Assembly (NCBI GenBank): GCA_035506295.1
Contig: DATJPR010000285.1
Location: forward strand, 1-13,220
DNA length: 13,220 nucleotides
Reading direction: 5' to 3'
Origin: DATJPR01 sp035506295
Lineage (GTDB): Bacteria > Bacteroidota > Ignavibacteria > UBA10030 > UBA6906
The notes below the pieces were generated by a model, which was given only the letters and a program-made list of their open reading frames with translations, did no database searches and was not told where the DNA came from. Below are positions 6,761-13,162 of the stretch, one piece after another. How positions within the stretch are numbered: the stretch's first letter is position 1; each line of letters starts with the position of its first letter. Position numbers and translations under genes: made by a program.

Positions 6761-7409
6761 ACTTGATCGCCGTCAGCTTTTTCACCGCCACGTACGCCTT
6801 TCCCCCCGCCACCGGCTGCGCGATCATTCTATAGATATACGCTCCGCTTGCAAGCTTTCCAGCATTGAATATTGCTGAGTAATATCCCGCCTCCTTTGTT
6901 TCATCCACGAGCTTCGCGACTTCCTGACCGAGGATGTTGTAGACGACGATCTGCACTCTACTGACGCCTGGCGTCTGAAACCTGATCACTGTCGTTGGAT
7001 TAAACGGATTCGGATAGTTCTGATCGAGCCGGAATTCCTGCGGCCCTGTGTATTCGAGAATAATGGTCTTTGTCCATCGTTCGCCCGCTTTATCGCGAAG
7101 CTCGAAGTCGAGCGTGTCGGGCTGATTCAGCTTTGCCTCCCGATCCACGTCGAAGGAGAAGGAGACGTCGGCCGAGTTCGTCGCGGCGAGCGACTTCACT
7201 GTCACACTCGATGGCGAGAGGTTCAGTCCGGGATGCGATCCCGCGAGCTTTACAGTCACCGCGTTCGCCGTCGTCGTCTGTGACTCGTTCGCCACGGTCA
7301 GGACGAGCGTGTTGCCTCTGGAGTCGGCGGGGACGCGATAGAGGGGCTGGCCGAGCGCGCCAGGGGCGAGCAACGCAAGGATGAGAGCGATAATCGTCAG
7401 AGATTTCAT
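6759..7409 (-). CDS. Small exported protein with T9SS type A sorting domain
   Basis: This is a 216-residue protein of unknown function that is almost certainly secreted. A signal peptide (1-20, MKSLTIIALILALLAPGALG) is followed by a single beta-sandwich-like domain (about 28-122) with strands such as NTLVLTVAN, NAVTVKLAG and VSFSFDVD, reminiscent of CARDB/NEW3-type domains. The C-terminal 85 residues are a full T9SS type A sorting domain: FRLDQNYPNPFNPTTVIRF, then VQIVVYNILGQEVAKLVD, and GAYIYRMIA. In Bacteroidota-like bacteria this directs passage through the outer membrane. The ATG at 7409 has GAGGA 6 nt upstream; an ATG two codons earlier abuts it and is less likely. The basic tail after residue 196 (KAYVAVKKLTAIK) is normal for such domains. 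Two hairpins separate it from the 744-aa gene. Confidence 0.88.
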   Translation of the reverse strand: MKSLTIIALILALLAPGALGQPLYRVPADSRGNTLVLTVANESQTTTANAVTVKLAGSHPGLNLSPSSVTVKSLAATNSADVSFSFDVDREAKLNQPDTLDFELRDKAGERWTKTIILEYTGPQEFRLDQNYPNPFNPTTVIRFQTPGVSRVQIVVYNILGQEVAKLVDETKEAGYYSAIFNAGKLASGAYIYRMIAQPVAGGKAYVAVKKLTAIK

Positions 7410-7468
7410 AGGCATTCCTCGATGTACTAACGGGGTACTGAGTGCGCTGAGTTGAACTCATCCCCCGT

Positions 7469-7493
7469 CCCCTTCTCTTCCCAAGAGAAGGGG
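7469..7493. repeat. Perfect 11-bp hairpin with 3-nt loop
   Basis: CCCCTTCTCTT (7469-7479) pairs perfectly with AAGAGAAGGGG (7483-7493) around CCC. It lies in the gap between two leftward genes. One arm is pure pyrimidine and the other pure purine, as in the hairpin 37 nt further on. It may be a dispersed small repeat or a terminator. No T tract follows on the minus strand. Confidence 0.55.
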
Positions 7494-7530
7494 TGTGATC
7501 GGCTAGCCGTTATCATCCGAGCTTAACGTC

Positions 7531-7555
7531 CCCCCTCTCTTCGAAAGAGAGGGGG
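7531..7555. repeat. Perfect 11-bp hairpin, dispersed-repeat-like, after the 744-aa gene
   Basis: CCCCCTCTCTT (7531-7541) pairs with AAGAGAGGGGG (7545-7555) around a 3-nt loop, 13 nt beyond the stop of the 744-aa gene. The stretch with its flanks translates on the minus strand to LAPSLSKRGG. I recognise that string as a common translation artefact of small intergenic palindromes in many bacteria. It probably terminates the upstream transcript, though no T run follows. Confidence 0.55.
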
Positions 7556-7567
7556 CCAGGGGGTGAG

Positions 7568-9802
7568 TTACGGAAGCACGAACTCCACTGCTGGACTCGC
7601 GCCTATGTTCTGCGTTTTGTCCTGCGTCGCCCCGTTGTAGCTCACCCTGAACGAAAGATTTGCGGGCAGCAGCTCCTTGGTGATCACCCCGTTGGCTGTC
7701 GTGCCGATGGTGCGCCACGCGCCGGCGTAGTAGCTTATCGTTGCGCCGCTGACGGGCTCCCCCTGGCCATTCTTCACGCTGATTGTGCAGAGAACTGACG
7801 AGAAGCTGACAGTGCTGTTGGACGAGAGATCTTGCGTCTTGTCGTTCGACACGTAGTCGCTCGTCATCCGGAAAGAATAGCTTGTTGGGAGGAGCTCTTT
7901 GGTGGAGATTCCGCCCGACGTTGTTCCGAACGACCGCCAGGCGCCGGCGTAATACTGCACTGTTCCCTGATCGCGCAAGTTCCCCTGGCTGTCTTTGAGT
8001 TGGACGGTCGCATTGACAGTCCGAAAGATCACGTTCGGGTCTGTGCCGATATTCTGTTGTTTGTCGTTGCTCCCGTAGGCGTAGGTCATCCGGAACGAGT
8101 ACGTATTCGGGAGAAGCTCCTTTGTGGCGACACCGTTCGTGGTCGTCCCGAACGCTCTCCACGCTCCGGCATAGTACTGGACGGTGCCCACATCAATGGG
8201 CGTCCCCTGACTGTTTTGAAGAAGAGCATTCGCCTTGACGGTCTGGAAGACGACGGTCGGGTTTGCGCCGATATCTTGTTGCTTGTCATTGCTCCCCGAA
8301 GCATAGGTCATGCGGAAGCTGTATGTGCCGGGGAGGAGCTCTTTCGATGCGATGCCATTTGTTGTCGCCCCGAAGTCCCGCCAGGCTCCTGCGTAGTACT
8401 GCACCGTTCCGGTATCGACCGGATTGCCGAAGCTGTCGTTAAGTCTCGCGCTGACGTTCGTTGTCTGGAAGATCATTGGTCCGCCCGAGACGGAAACGTT
8501 CTGTTTCGTCTGGGAGCCATAAGCGTAGGTCATGCGGAGGCTCACCGTGCTCTGCGTGGTGTTCACCGAGAACGAGCCGTCACCGTTGCTGGTGGCGTCT
8601 TTCCAGCTGCTCTCGTAGTACTGAAGTGCTCCACCGGGAAGGGGTTTGGCCTCGCTATTGAACAGGCGCACCTTCAGATTTGAAGTGGCCTCAGGTTGTA
8701 CCACAAATATCGCACCGTCCGTTCCGCCGTCAGAATTCACAATCGCAATGGTGGCACTATCAGGCAAAACAAGATCCAGACTGTCCACATAGATTTCGAG
8801 TTGCGTCGAAGAGAGCACCGTCGTCCGATGAGAAACCCAATTCCAGAAGCCGGTGGCACCGTTGGCGAAATCAGTGCCATATACGTCTAGAGTGAATCCA
8901 CCACTACCTGCGATTCGGGTACTTGGGGTAACACTATCAACCATGGGAGGCTCTACGGAAGCAATCCAGGGCAAACGTGATTCAAGGTAAGTCAGATCAG
9001 ACGCAAGGAGACTATAGAAATCCTTGCTGATGACTCGGATCCTATCAAACGTACTGAAGGCTCCTTCTACCATATTTTCTGTCCTGTGGACCTGCCGAGC
9101 ACAAGCGACGGAATCATCCCTCGTCAGATCCATGCGCGCAGATTGTAGGGCAGCTTCGAGGGTATCCGCAAATGTTCTATCGCGCAATTGACCCATCGCC
9201 AGTCCTCTTTCAATCCTCTGAACCAAAGAGTCCAGCCAGTTGGTCAAGGGAACTCTGTCAATACGAATTTCCGGCAAATTGAGATAGGCAAGCTCCTGCG
9301 ACAGTTCTTCAACCCCTTCAGCCGTTTCAAGATCAATCACGCCACGCGACCCGCCGAAAGGCGAATACAGCAGCCGCCCTTGAAGATGGTGTTCACACAG
9401 GAATGAAGTATCGACTCGAGAGCTATCGAGAAAAAGAAGATATCTCTTGGAACGAAAAAGTGCGAATGGCTCTACGATCGAATCGCCCCTTGCTGTGCTA
9501 AGGATTTCGAACAACCGTCCCCCTTCTGATGGGCCCTTGAGAATATTCAGACTCTCAACTTTGTACACTTTCCCATCAAACTCCGACCTTAAGCTATAGA
9601 TTTTAGGGGCTCCACCTGCGGAATCAACGCCGATATCAACTAGAGTTGAGTCGGATATCACCTGCCCGATGACAATAAACGAGGAATTCAATGACTTCAT
9701 CTCAGCGCTTGTTGGCGCATCCTGGCCGTAGGCCGTGATCCGGAGAATGAAAAGGAAGATGGAAGCTACCAGGCACCGGCCGCCGAGAATAGTGTTTGAC
9801 AT
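7568..9802 (-). CDS. Exported 744-aa protein: unknown N-terminal region, IPT/TIG-like domain, five 74-aa repeats
   Basis: I do not recognise this protein as a whole. The start at 9802 is chosen because AAGGA lies 7 nt upstream and a signal peptide follows (about 1-26, ending ITAYG); an ATG 22 codons upstream lacks both. Residues about 35-130 (FIVIGQVIS, VYKVESLNILKG, FRSKRYLLFLD) have the pattern of NTR/TIMP-like beta-barrel domains, a weak resemblance. A helical stretch follows (about 165-270). An IPT/TIG-like domain lies at about 285-370 (VTPSTRIAGSGGFTLDVYG, ending IAIVNSDGGTDGAIFVV). Residues 376-744 are five tandem units whose QYY/SYY motif recurs every 74 residues. The protein ends right after the fifth unit, with no T9SS sorting domain, LPXTG or anchor. 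It is inferred to be a cell-surface or secreted adhesin-like protein. The N-terminal half is less G+C-rich than the repeats. Confidence 0.85.
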   Translation of the reverse strand: MSNTILGGRCLVASIFLFILRITAYGQDAPTSAEMKSLNSSFIVIGQVISDSTLVDIGVDSAGGAPKIYSLRSEFDGKVYKVESLNILKGPSEGGRLFEILSTARGDSIVEPFALFRSKRYLLFLDSSRVDTSFLCEHHLQGRLLYSPFGGSRGVIDLETAEGVEELSQELAYLNLPEIRIDRVPLTNWLDSLVQRIERGLAMGQLRDRTFADTLEAALQSARMDLTRDDSVACARQVHRTENMVEGAFSTFDRIRVISKDFYSLLASDLTYLESRLPWIASVEPPMVDSVTPSTRIAGSGGFTLDVYGTDFANGATGFWNWVSHRTTVLSSTQLEIYVDSLDLVLPDSATIAIVNSDGGTDGAIFVVQPEATSNLKVRLFNSEAKPLPGGALQYYESSWKDATSNGDGSFSVNTTQSTVSLRMTYAYGSQTKQNVSVSGGPMIFQTTNVSARLNDSFGNPVDTGTVQYYAGAWRDFGATTNGIASKELLPGTYSFRMTYASGSNDKQQDIGANPTVVFQTVKANALLQNSQGTPIDVGTVQYYAGAWRAFGTTTNGVATKELLPNTYSFRMTYAYGSNDKQQNIGTDPNVIFRTVNATVQLKDSQGNLRDQGTVQYYAGAWRSFGTTSGGISTKELLPTSYSFRMTSDYVSNDKTQDLSSNSTVSFSSVLCTISVKNGQGEPVSGATISYYAGAWRTIGTTANGVITKELLPANLSFRVSYNGATQDKTQNIGASPAVEFVLP
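7571..8677 (-). repeat. Five tandem 222-bp (74-residue) coding repeats
   Basis: The motif (Q/S)YY(A/E)(G/S)(A/S)W occurs with its Gln/Ser at residues 394, 468, 542, 616 and 690, exactly 74 apart. Each unit holds NSxGxP, GTVQYYAGAW, FGTTxNG, KELLPxTYSFRMTY, a (N/T)DK(Q/T)Q stretch and VxFxTV. Units two to four are closest, the first (ESSWKDATSNGDG) most diverged and the last somewhat so. The pattern suggests Ig/CnaB-like beta-sandwich modules multiplied by recent duplication. In DNA the units lie at about 8677-8456, 8455-8234, 8233-8012, 8011-7790 and 7789-7571. Confidence 0.9.
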
Positions 9803-9871
9803 AGCATATTCCTTTGATCTGAGTTGCGTAGATCCTTGGGCGAAGAAATCACGGCAAAGTTGATTCATCCC

Positions 9872-12538
9872 TTAGAATTTCGTGCGGCCGCACCGCTGAT
9901 ACAAATATTGAGGGGGAATGGGATCCGAAATTGCGTAGGCCTCGATCTCGGAGTCATCTCGCCTCCTCTTGAATTCAGCGATCTGCGATGTGATGAAATT
10001 CGCTTTTTCTCTAGCCACCACGTCCGCCAAATCCGATAATGTCCCGGCACGCTTGCCTTTTATTCTCTGAAAGAACTCATGTACTAGGAAGAGATCGCTC
10101 AACATTCCGGTATTCCACTGTGCAATATGCTTCATTTCGTGTGCATAAGCTTTTGGATAGAACTGGCTCGACACGGGAACAAAGAACTTCGGCGGATCAA
10201 GTCTTCGATTCAAGGTTCCAATGCTACTAACTCGATACTCAGTGCAAATCCCCTTTGCGTCAACCCTACCTACAGCGAACGGCTGCCCGGTGATCGCTGG
10301 GGGAGAGACTTCACCGGCAGAATGCGGCAAGTACACTGTGAGCTCACCTTTTCTTTCAAATGGGTCTCCAGCAATGACTATTTCACATGCAAGAGAATAG
10401 CGTGATTCACTATTTGCGCGGCATGCATCATCCGGCGAAGCATACCATTTGGCCCTTCTTATTGTCACTGTCTGTTGTAACGAATCTGGAACAAGCTCCA
10501 AACGCGGGCTATTGCCGGCCCCCAGCGCTGTAGGGGCCCATGACCAGCAAAAAGAAGCCGGATCAGCAATTGGCGGCACTATCTTCACAGTGTAGTCTAT
10601 ATTGTTCCCGTCGACCACTCTGTCTAGTCCAGGAGAAACGGCAACAAAAACAGCTACTACGGTGTCCTTTCTCTCGGAGCGCCCTCCTTTGTTGTCGGTA
10701 GCTTCAACCGTGAACACGAACGGGCCTGGGCTCTTCAGCTGAACGGATTGGCTTGGCCGGTAAGTGACTGTAACTTGGTCTCCATCAGGATCGGTTGCTT
10801 CCGCGTAGATGGTAATCGTGGAGTCAAGCGCAAAGTATTTTCTCGAAGGCAGGATCCTTATTGCTGTTATTTCCGGTGGTCGATTGCGACTCGGTTCGGT
10901 TCTACGGACCGGCTCCCAGCCCCAGCCTGAGCATTCATCGGGATCAGTATTCTGCTCCCTGGGCGATTCCGTTCCCTCCAAGTGCGCGTTCAGATGCGGG
11001 AGCAACCGGGCTTTCCCCGCCAAAGCTTTCCCCCCCGGACCGGGAGTATGTTCGACACTCACCAGGAGACCCAATGAGTCCTCAGTTGTCTGCGTCTGCG
11101 CTACAACTTTGAATGGCTGCGTCGCATCCCACAGATACTGACCCGTGTCCGCCGATGTGCCCGAGAGAAGAAACCCGAAACGACTCCCCGCATCAATGCT
11201 GACATAGAAGGTCTCAGCCGGCGGAAAGTCGTGCAGAACGCCCTCGGCTGTCATCTTCTTGAGCAGCACGGTCGCAGTATCTCCCGGCCGGAGGGACGGT
11301 GGATTGAATTGGACAGCGATCCGCGGATAGTTGCCCGGAAGCACGGTGATCGTTGTCTCTGCAGGCGCGATTTCCGGGATGCTCGCTGTAAACCGAATGC
11401 GAAGATCGTGAGGAGTCGTTGTTATCCGCCCCAAGGCAAGGATCGAACAGGTGATGCGTCCTGACCAGTCCGAAAGCACTCCGTCCATGACGCTATCCAG
11501 CTTGCCGGTAGCATCGTCAAGAAATTGGGCCCAAAGCGAGTCTTCTGCGAGGCTAAGACGGAAGGTAATCCCGTAGGGGGTTGATACCCAAGGGAGCCCG
11601 TCGTTCGTCCGCGTCCGACATGTCACGTACAGTCGTTCCAGGTCGTTCACGGCAAAGTTGTCTGACTCCCACGTGAGTGTGACCGGACCCATGTGCCCGA
11701 CCATGAACGAATCCCGGCTGACAATGCCTCCGGGTGCGGAGGCTTGGACCGTCACCATTGCGCCTTCCTCCGGAGGATTCGTGCCGTCGGCAACGTACAT
11801 GTACTTGGACATGTCCGCGGCAAGTGCAGCAAACGATTGTCCAACGGGCGCACCAGACTCGTACAGGTGGAAGCTACCGTACTCAGCCCCGGAGACAATC
11901 GACACTGTCGCCGGGTCGAACGTCGCGAACCAGCCTGGTGTACCGGCGCAACCGTCAGAGAGAGCAACGCCGAGTTGACGCCTCTCGAGATGATTGAATC
12001 CCGGCAGGTTGTTCACCAGCCCAAAACCCATTCCTCCACAGTAGCCTGATGGCACATTCCGGCTGAGCCCGTAGAAGGTGCTGAATTCATAGTCGCTGGC
12101 GTTGATCGTCGTCGCGCGCTCATCGAACAACGTGCCGTCGACGAAGAACTTCGTATCGAACGATACCTCTCCTCCATACGACAGGTAGAGCTTGGGATCG
12201 GCATTCCAACCACCCGCGGGAAAAGGATCGCAGACATACTCGACGCTTGAGATCTCCGGACAGTAGCCGTCAGGACCCACGGACGGAAGTACGAGGGAAT
12301 CGACGCAGGGACCGTGGAGCACGAGGTGCCATGACTTTGCACCTTGAAGCGAGCACACAATCCGAATCTGGTGGCTCGATGCTGCCCCGGGCGATGGCAG
12401 AGAAGATGCTTGCGATGGAACGATCGCGACGCGTTCTCGGATAGCAACTTGGGCGAGGTTCAGGCTCGGCCAAAGAGACAACACGAGAACGGTGAGGAAA
12501 GAAGAAAGGGCGCGATGGGTTCGCGTGGAGGTGTTCAT
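9872..12538 (-). CDS. Exported 888-aa Ig/PKD-like protein with C-terminal zincin-like (HExxH) motif
   Basis: This is a large exported protein that I do not recognise as a whole. The start at 12538 has GGGGA 6 nt upstream; a GTG two codons earlier is an alternative. A signal peptide (about 1-29, ending SLNLA) comes first. The first 380 residues are rich in Gly, aromatic residues and Cys pairs (for example VCSLQG, GPC, GYC). A middle beta-rich part follows (about 385-500), then a PKD/cadherin-like domain (about 552-628; ATDPDGDQVTVTY, FTVEATDNKGG). Near the C-terminus AYAHEMKHIAQW (798-809) contains HExxH, with DSEIEAYAISD (about 862-872) offering a third ligand Glu, as in gluzincins. This suggests a metallopeptidase or a relic of one. 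There is no T9SS sorting domain. It is preceded by a strong promoter and a structured leader, and followed 69 nt later by the 744-aa gene. The CDS is solid; the enzymatic role is inferred. Confidence 0.88.
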   Translation of the reverse strand: MNTSTRTHRALSSFLTVLVLSLWPSLNLAQVAIRERVAIVPSQASSLPSPGAASSHQIRIVCSLQGAKSWHLVLHGPCVDSLVLPSVGPDGYCPEISSVEYVCDPFPAGGWNADPKLYLSYGGEVSFDTKFFVDGTLFDERATTINASDYEFSTFYGLSRNVPSGYCGGMGFGLVNNLPGFNHLERRQLGVALSDGCAGTPGWFATFDPATVSIVSGAEYGSFHLYESGAPVGQSFAALAADMSKYMYVADGTNPPEEGAMVTVQASAPGGIVSRDSFMVGHMGPVTLTWESDNFAVNDLERLYVTCRTRTNDGLPWVSTPYGITFRLSLAEDSLWAQFLDDATGKLDSVMDGVLSDWSGRITCSILALGRITTTPHDLRIRFTASIPEIAPAETTITVLPGNYPRIAVQFNPPSLRPGDTATVLLKKMTAEGVLHDFPPAETFYVSIDAGSRFGFLLSGTSADTGQYLWDATQPFKVVAQTQTTEDSLGLLVSVEHTPGPGGKALAGKARLLPHLNAHLEGTESPREQNTDPDECSGWGWEPVRRTEPSRNRPPEITAIRILPSRKYFALDSTITIYAEATDPDGDQVTVTYRPSQSVQLKSPGPFVFTVEATDNKGGRSERKDTVVAVFVAVSPGLDRVVDGNNIDYTVKIVPPIADPASFCWSWAPTALGAGNSPRLELVPDSLQQTVTIRRAKWYASPDDACRANSESRYSLACEIVIAGDPFERKGELTVYLPHSAGEVSPPAITGQPFAVGRVDAKGICTEYRVSSIGTLNRRLDPPKFFVPVSSQFYPKAYAHEMKHIAQWNTGMLSDLFLVHEFFQRIKGKRAGTLSDLADVVAREKANFITSQIAEFKRRRDDSEIEAYAISDPIPPQYLYQRCGRTKF
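10127..10141 (-). other. HEMKH zinc-binding motif in the 888-aa protein
   Basis: The codons for His800-Glu801-Met-Lys-His804 lie here, in the context AYAHEMKHIAQW. This is the helix-type HExxH site of zincin peptidases. About 60 residues later, EIEAYA provides Glu866 (or Glu864) as a plausible third ligand. The spacing and the E-A-Y-A context fit gluzincins. Confidence 0.6.
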
Positions 12539-12553
12539 GCTCACTCCCCGAGT

Positions 12554-12593
12554 GCGGCGGATCGGTTACAGTTTCTCTTCCTGCAGCCGCCGC
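12554..12593 (-). promoter_or_regulatory. GC-rich stem-loop next to the ribosome-binding site of the 888-aa gene
   Basis: GCGGCGG (12554-12560) pairs with CCGCCGC (12587-12593) around a 26-nt loop. In the leftward transcript it ends about 8 nt before the GGGGA ribosome-binding site. It could affect access to that site. The stem is only 7 bp, so support is modest. Confidence 0.35.
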
Positions 12594-12652
12594 GCCACCA
12601 CCTCGATCGGTGAACGAGCACTACAACTAGGGTAGTCGCGTCAAAACGAACG

Positions 12653-12693
12653 ATGCCTTATCATCGCCATCACACTCCACGATGAAAAGGCAT
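12653..12693 (-). promoter_or_regulatory. 14-bp stem-loop near the 5' end of the predicted leader
   Basis: ATGCCTTATCATCG (12653-12666) pairs with CGATGAAAAGGCAT (12680-12693) with a single A-A mismatch and a 13-nt loop. It starts about 20 nt into the transcript predicted from the promoter at 12721-12749. It may be an RNA-stabilising or regulatory leader element, or an operator if it acts as DNA. Confidence 0.5.
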
Positions 12694-12720
12694 TCCAACA
12701 AGGGCGGTTCGATAGCGTGC

Positions 12721-12749
12721 AATATACTCTTCGACTTGGCACTTGTCAA
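12721..12749 (-). promoter_or_regulatory. Near-consensus sigma70-like promoter for the 888-aa gene
   Basis: On the minus strand TTGACA (12744-12749, a perfect -35 box) and TATATT (12721-12726, five of six to consensus) are separated by exactly 17 bp. The predicted start near 12714 gives a leader of about 175 nt before the ATG at 12538. This is the strongest promoter match in the window. Many Bacteroidota use a different consensus, so the match also bears on which lineage this is. Confidence 0.65.
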
Positions 12750-12943
12750 GAGCTTCAGTGATGAGAGGATAAGCGATCAGGGCAACGTTGGGGTAATTAT
12801 AAGAGAATCGGTGATGCCGTCGAGATGCCGAATGGACAGGATTATACCTTGGCAACCTCTCGGGACTCAGGAGCATCAACATACCGAGTAAGAATTGAGG
12901 AGCGGTGCAACTCATACGAATCGCCCCGTAACGCGATGCTTTC
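12750..12943. other. Non-coding stretch with no recognised feature
   Basis: The stretch upstream of the promoter has short open frames on both strands. None has a ribosome-binding site, a conserved-looking motif or a length above about 80 codons. I see no tRNA, transposase remnant or clear inverted repeat. It may hold upstream regulatory sites for the promoter at 12721 or a decayed gene. Confidence 0.4.
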
Positions 12944-13069
12944 TTCCTACGTCTTACCTCCTACGTCCTACTCTTGGCATCATCTTTCTGCCTACTCCTT
13001 ACCGCTTACTGCCTACTCTCAGCTTCGTATTTCAGCAAGGAGTAAGAAGTGCGACGTAGGAAGTAGGAA
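12944..13069. repeat. Second cluster of degenerate 7-bp repeats in inverted arrangement
   Basis: Three blocks run in sevens: TTCCTAC, GTCTTAC, CTCCTAC, GTCCTAC (12944-12971); TGCCTAC, TCCTTAC, CGCTTAC, TGCCTAC (12989-13016); and the opposite orientation GTAAGAA, GTGCGAC, GTAGGAA, GTAGGAA (13042-13069). The outer blocks with their flanks form an imperfect inverted repeat: GCTTTCTTCCTAC near 12938 is matched by GTAGGAAGAAAGC near 13063. The same unit builds the element at 6635-6760. Confidence 0.75.
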
Positions 13070-13115
13070 GAAAGCGGTGCCAATGTGGCTCCGCTTTTGT
13101 TGGGTCTGTGTCAGC

Positions 13116-13157
13116 AGTCTGATATCTGATATCTGAATTCTGATATCTGAATTCTGA
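13116..13157 (+). repeat. Tandem heptamer array, (TATCTGA/ATTCTGA)x6
   Basis: Six contiguous 7-bp units are AGTCTGA, TATCTGA, TATCTGA, ATTCTGA, TATCTGA and ATTCTGA. The unit sequence differs from the CCTAC heptamers 50 nt away, but the period is the same. No reading frame supports coding. Confidence 0.85.
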
Positions 13158-13162
13158 AGTCA

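Noticed and set aside
6678..6878. A short plus-strand open frame after the kinase
   Set aside because: It is made of the heptamer inverted repeat and the antisense of the T9SS sorting domain. There is no evidence of coding.
7832..8683. A 283-codon plus-strand open frame opposite the 74-residue repeats
   Set aside because: It is repetitive only because the real minus-strand gene is. It has no signal peptide, domain or start signal of its own.
9872..12538. Polymorphic toxin with a C-terminal zincin toxin and adjacent immunity gene
   Set aside because: The next gene encodes a 744-aa exported repeat protein, not a small immunity protein. No RHS, PAAR or pre-toxin linker is visible, so a plain secreted peptidase-like protein is the simpler reading.
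12620..12650. A second promoter (TTGACG on the minus strand) closer to the 888-aa gene
   Set aside because: The -35-like box is good, but no acceptable -10 box lies 15-18 bp downstream. The pair at 12721-12749 is far better.
12670..12915. An 81-codon minus-strand open frame upstream of the 888-aa gene
   Set aside because: There is no ribosome-binding site and no recognisable motif. It overlaps the predicted promoter at 12721-12749 and a leader stem-loop, so it is more likely non-coding.
12944..13157. Possible CRISPR array at the right edge
   Set aside because: The units are 7 bp long and directly tandem with no spacers of uniform length. CRISPR repeats are longer, and no cas genes are present.
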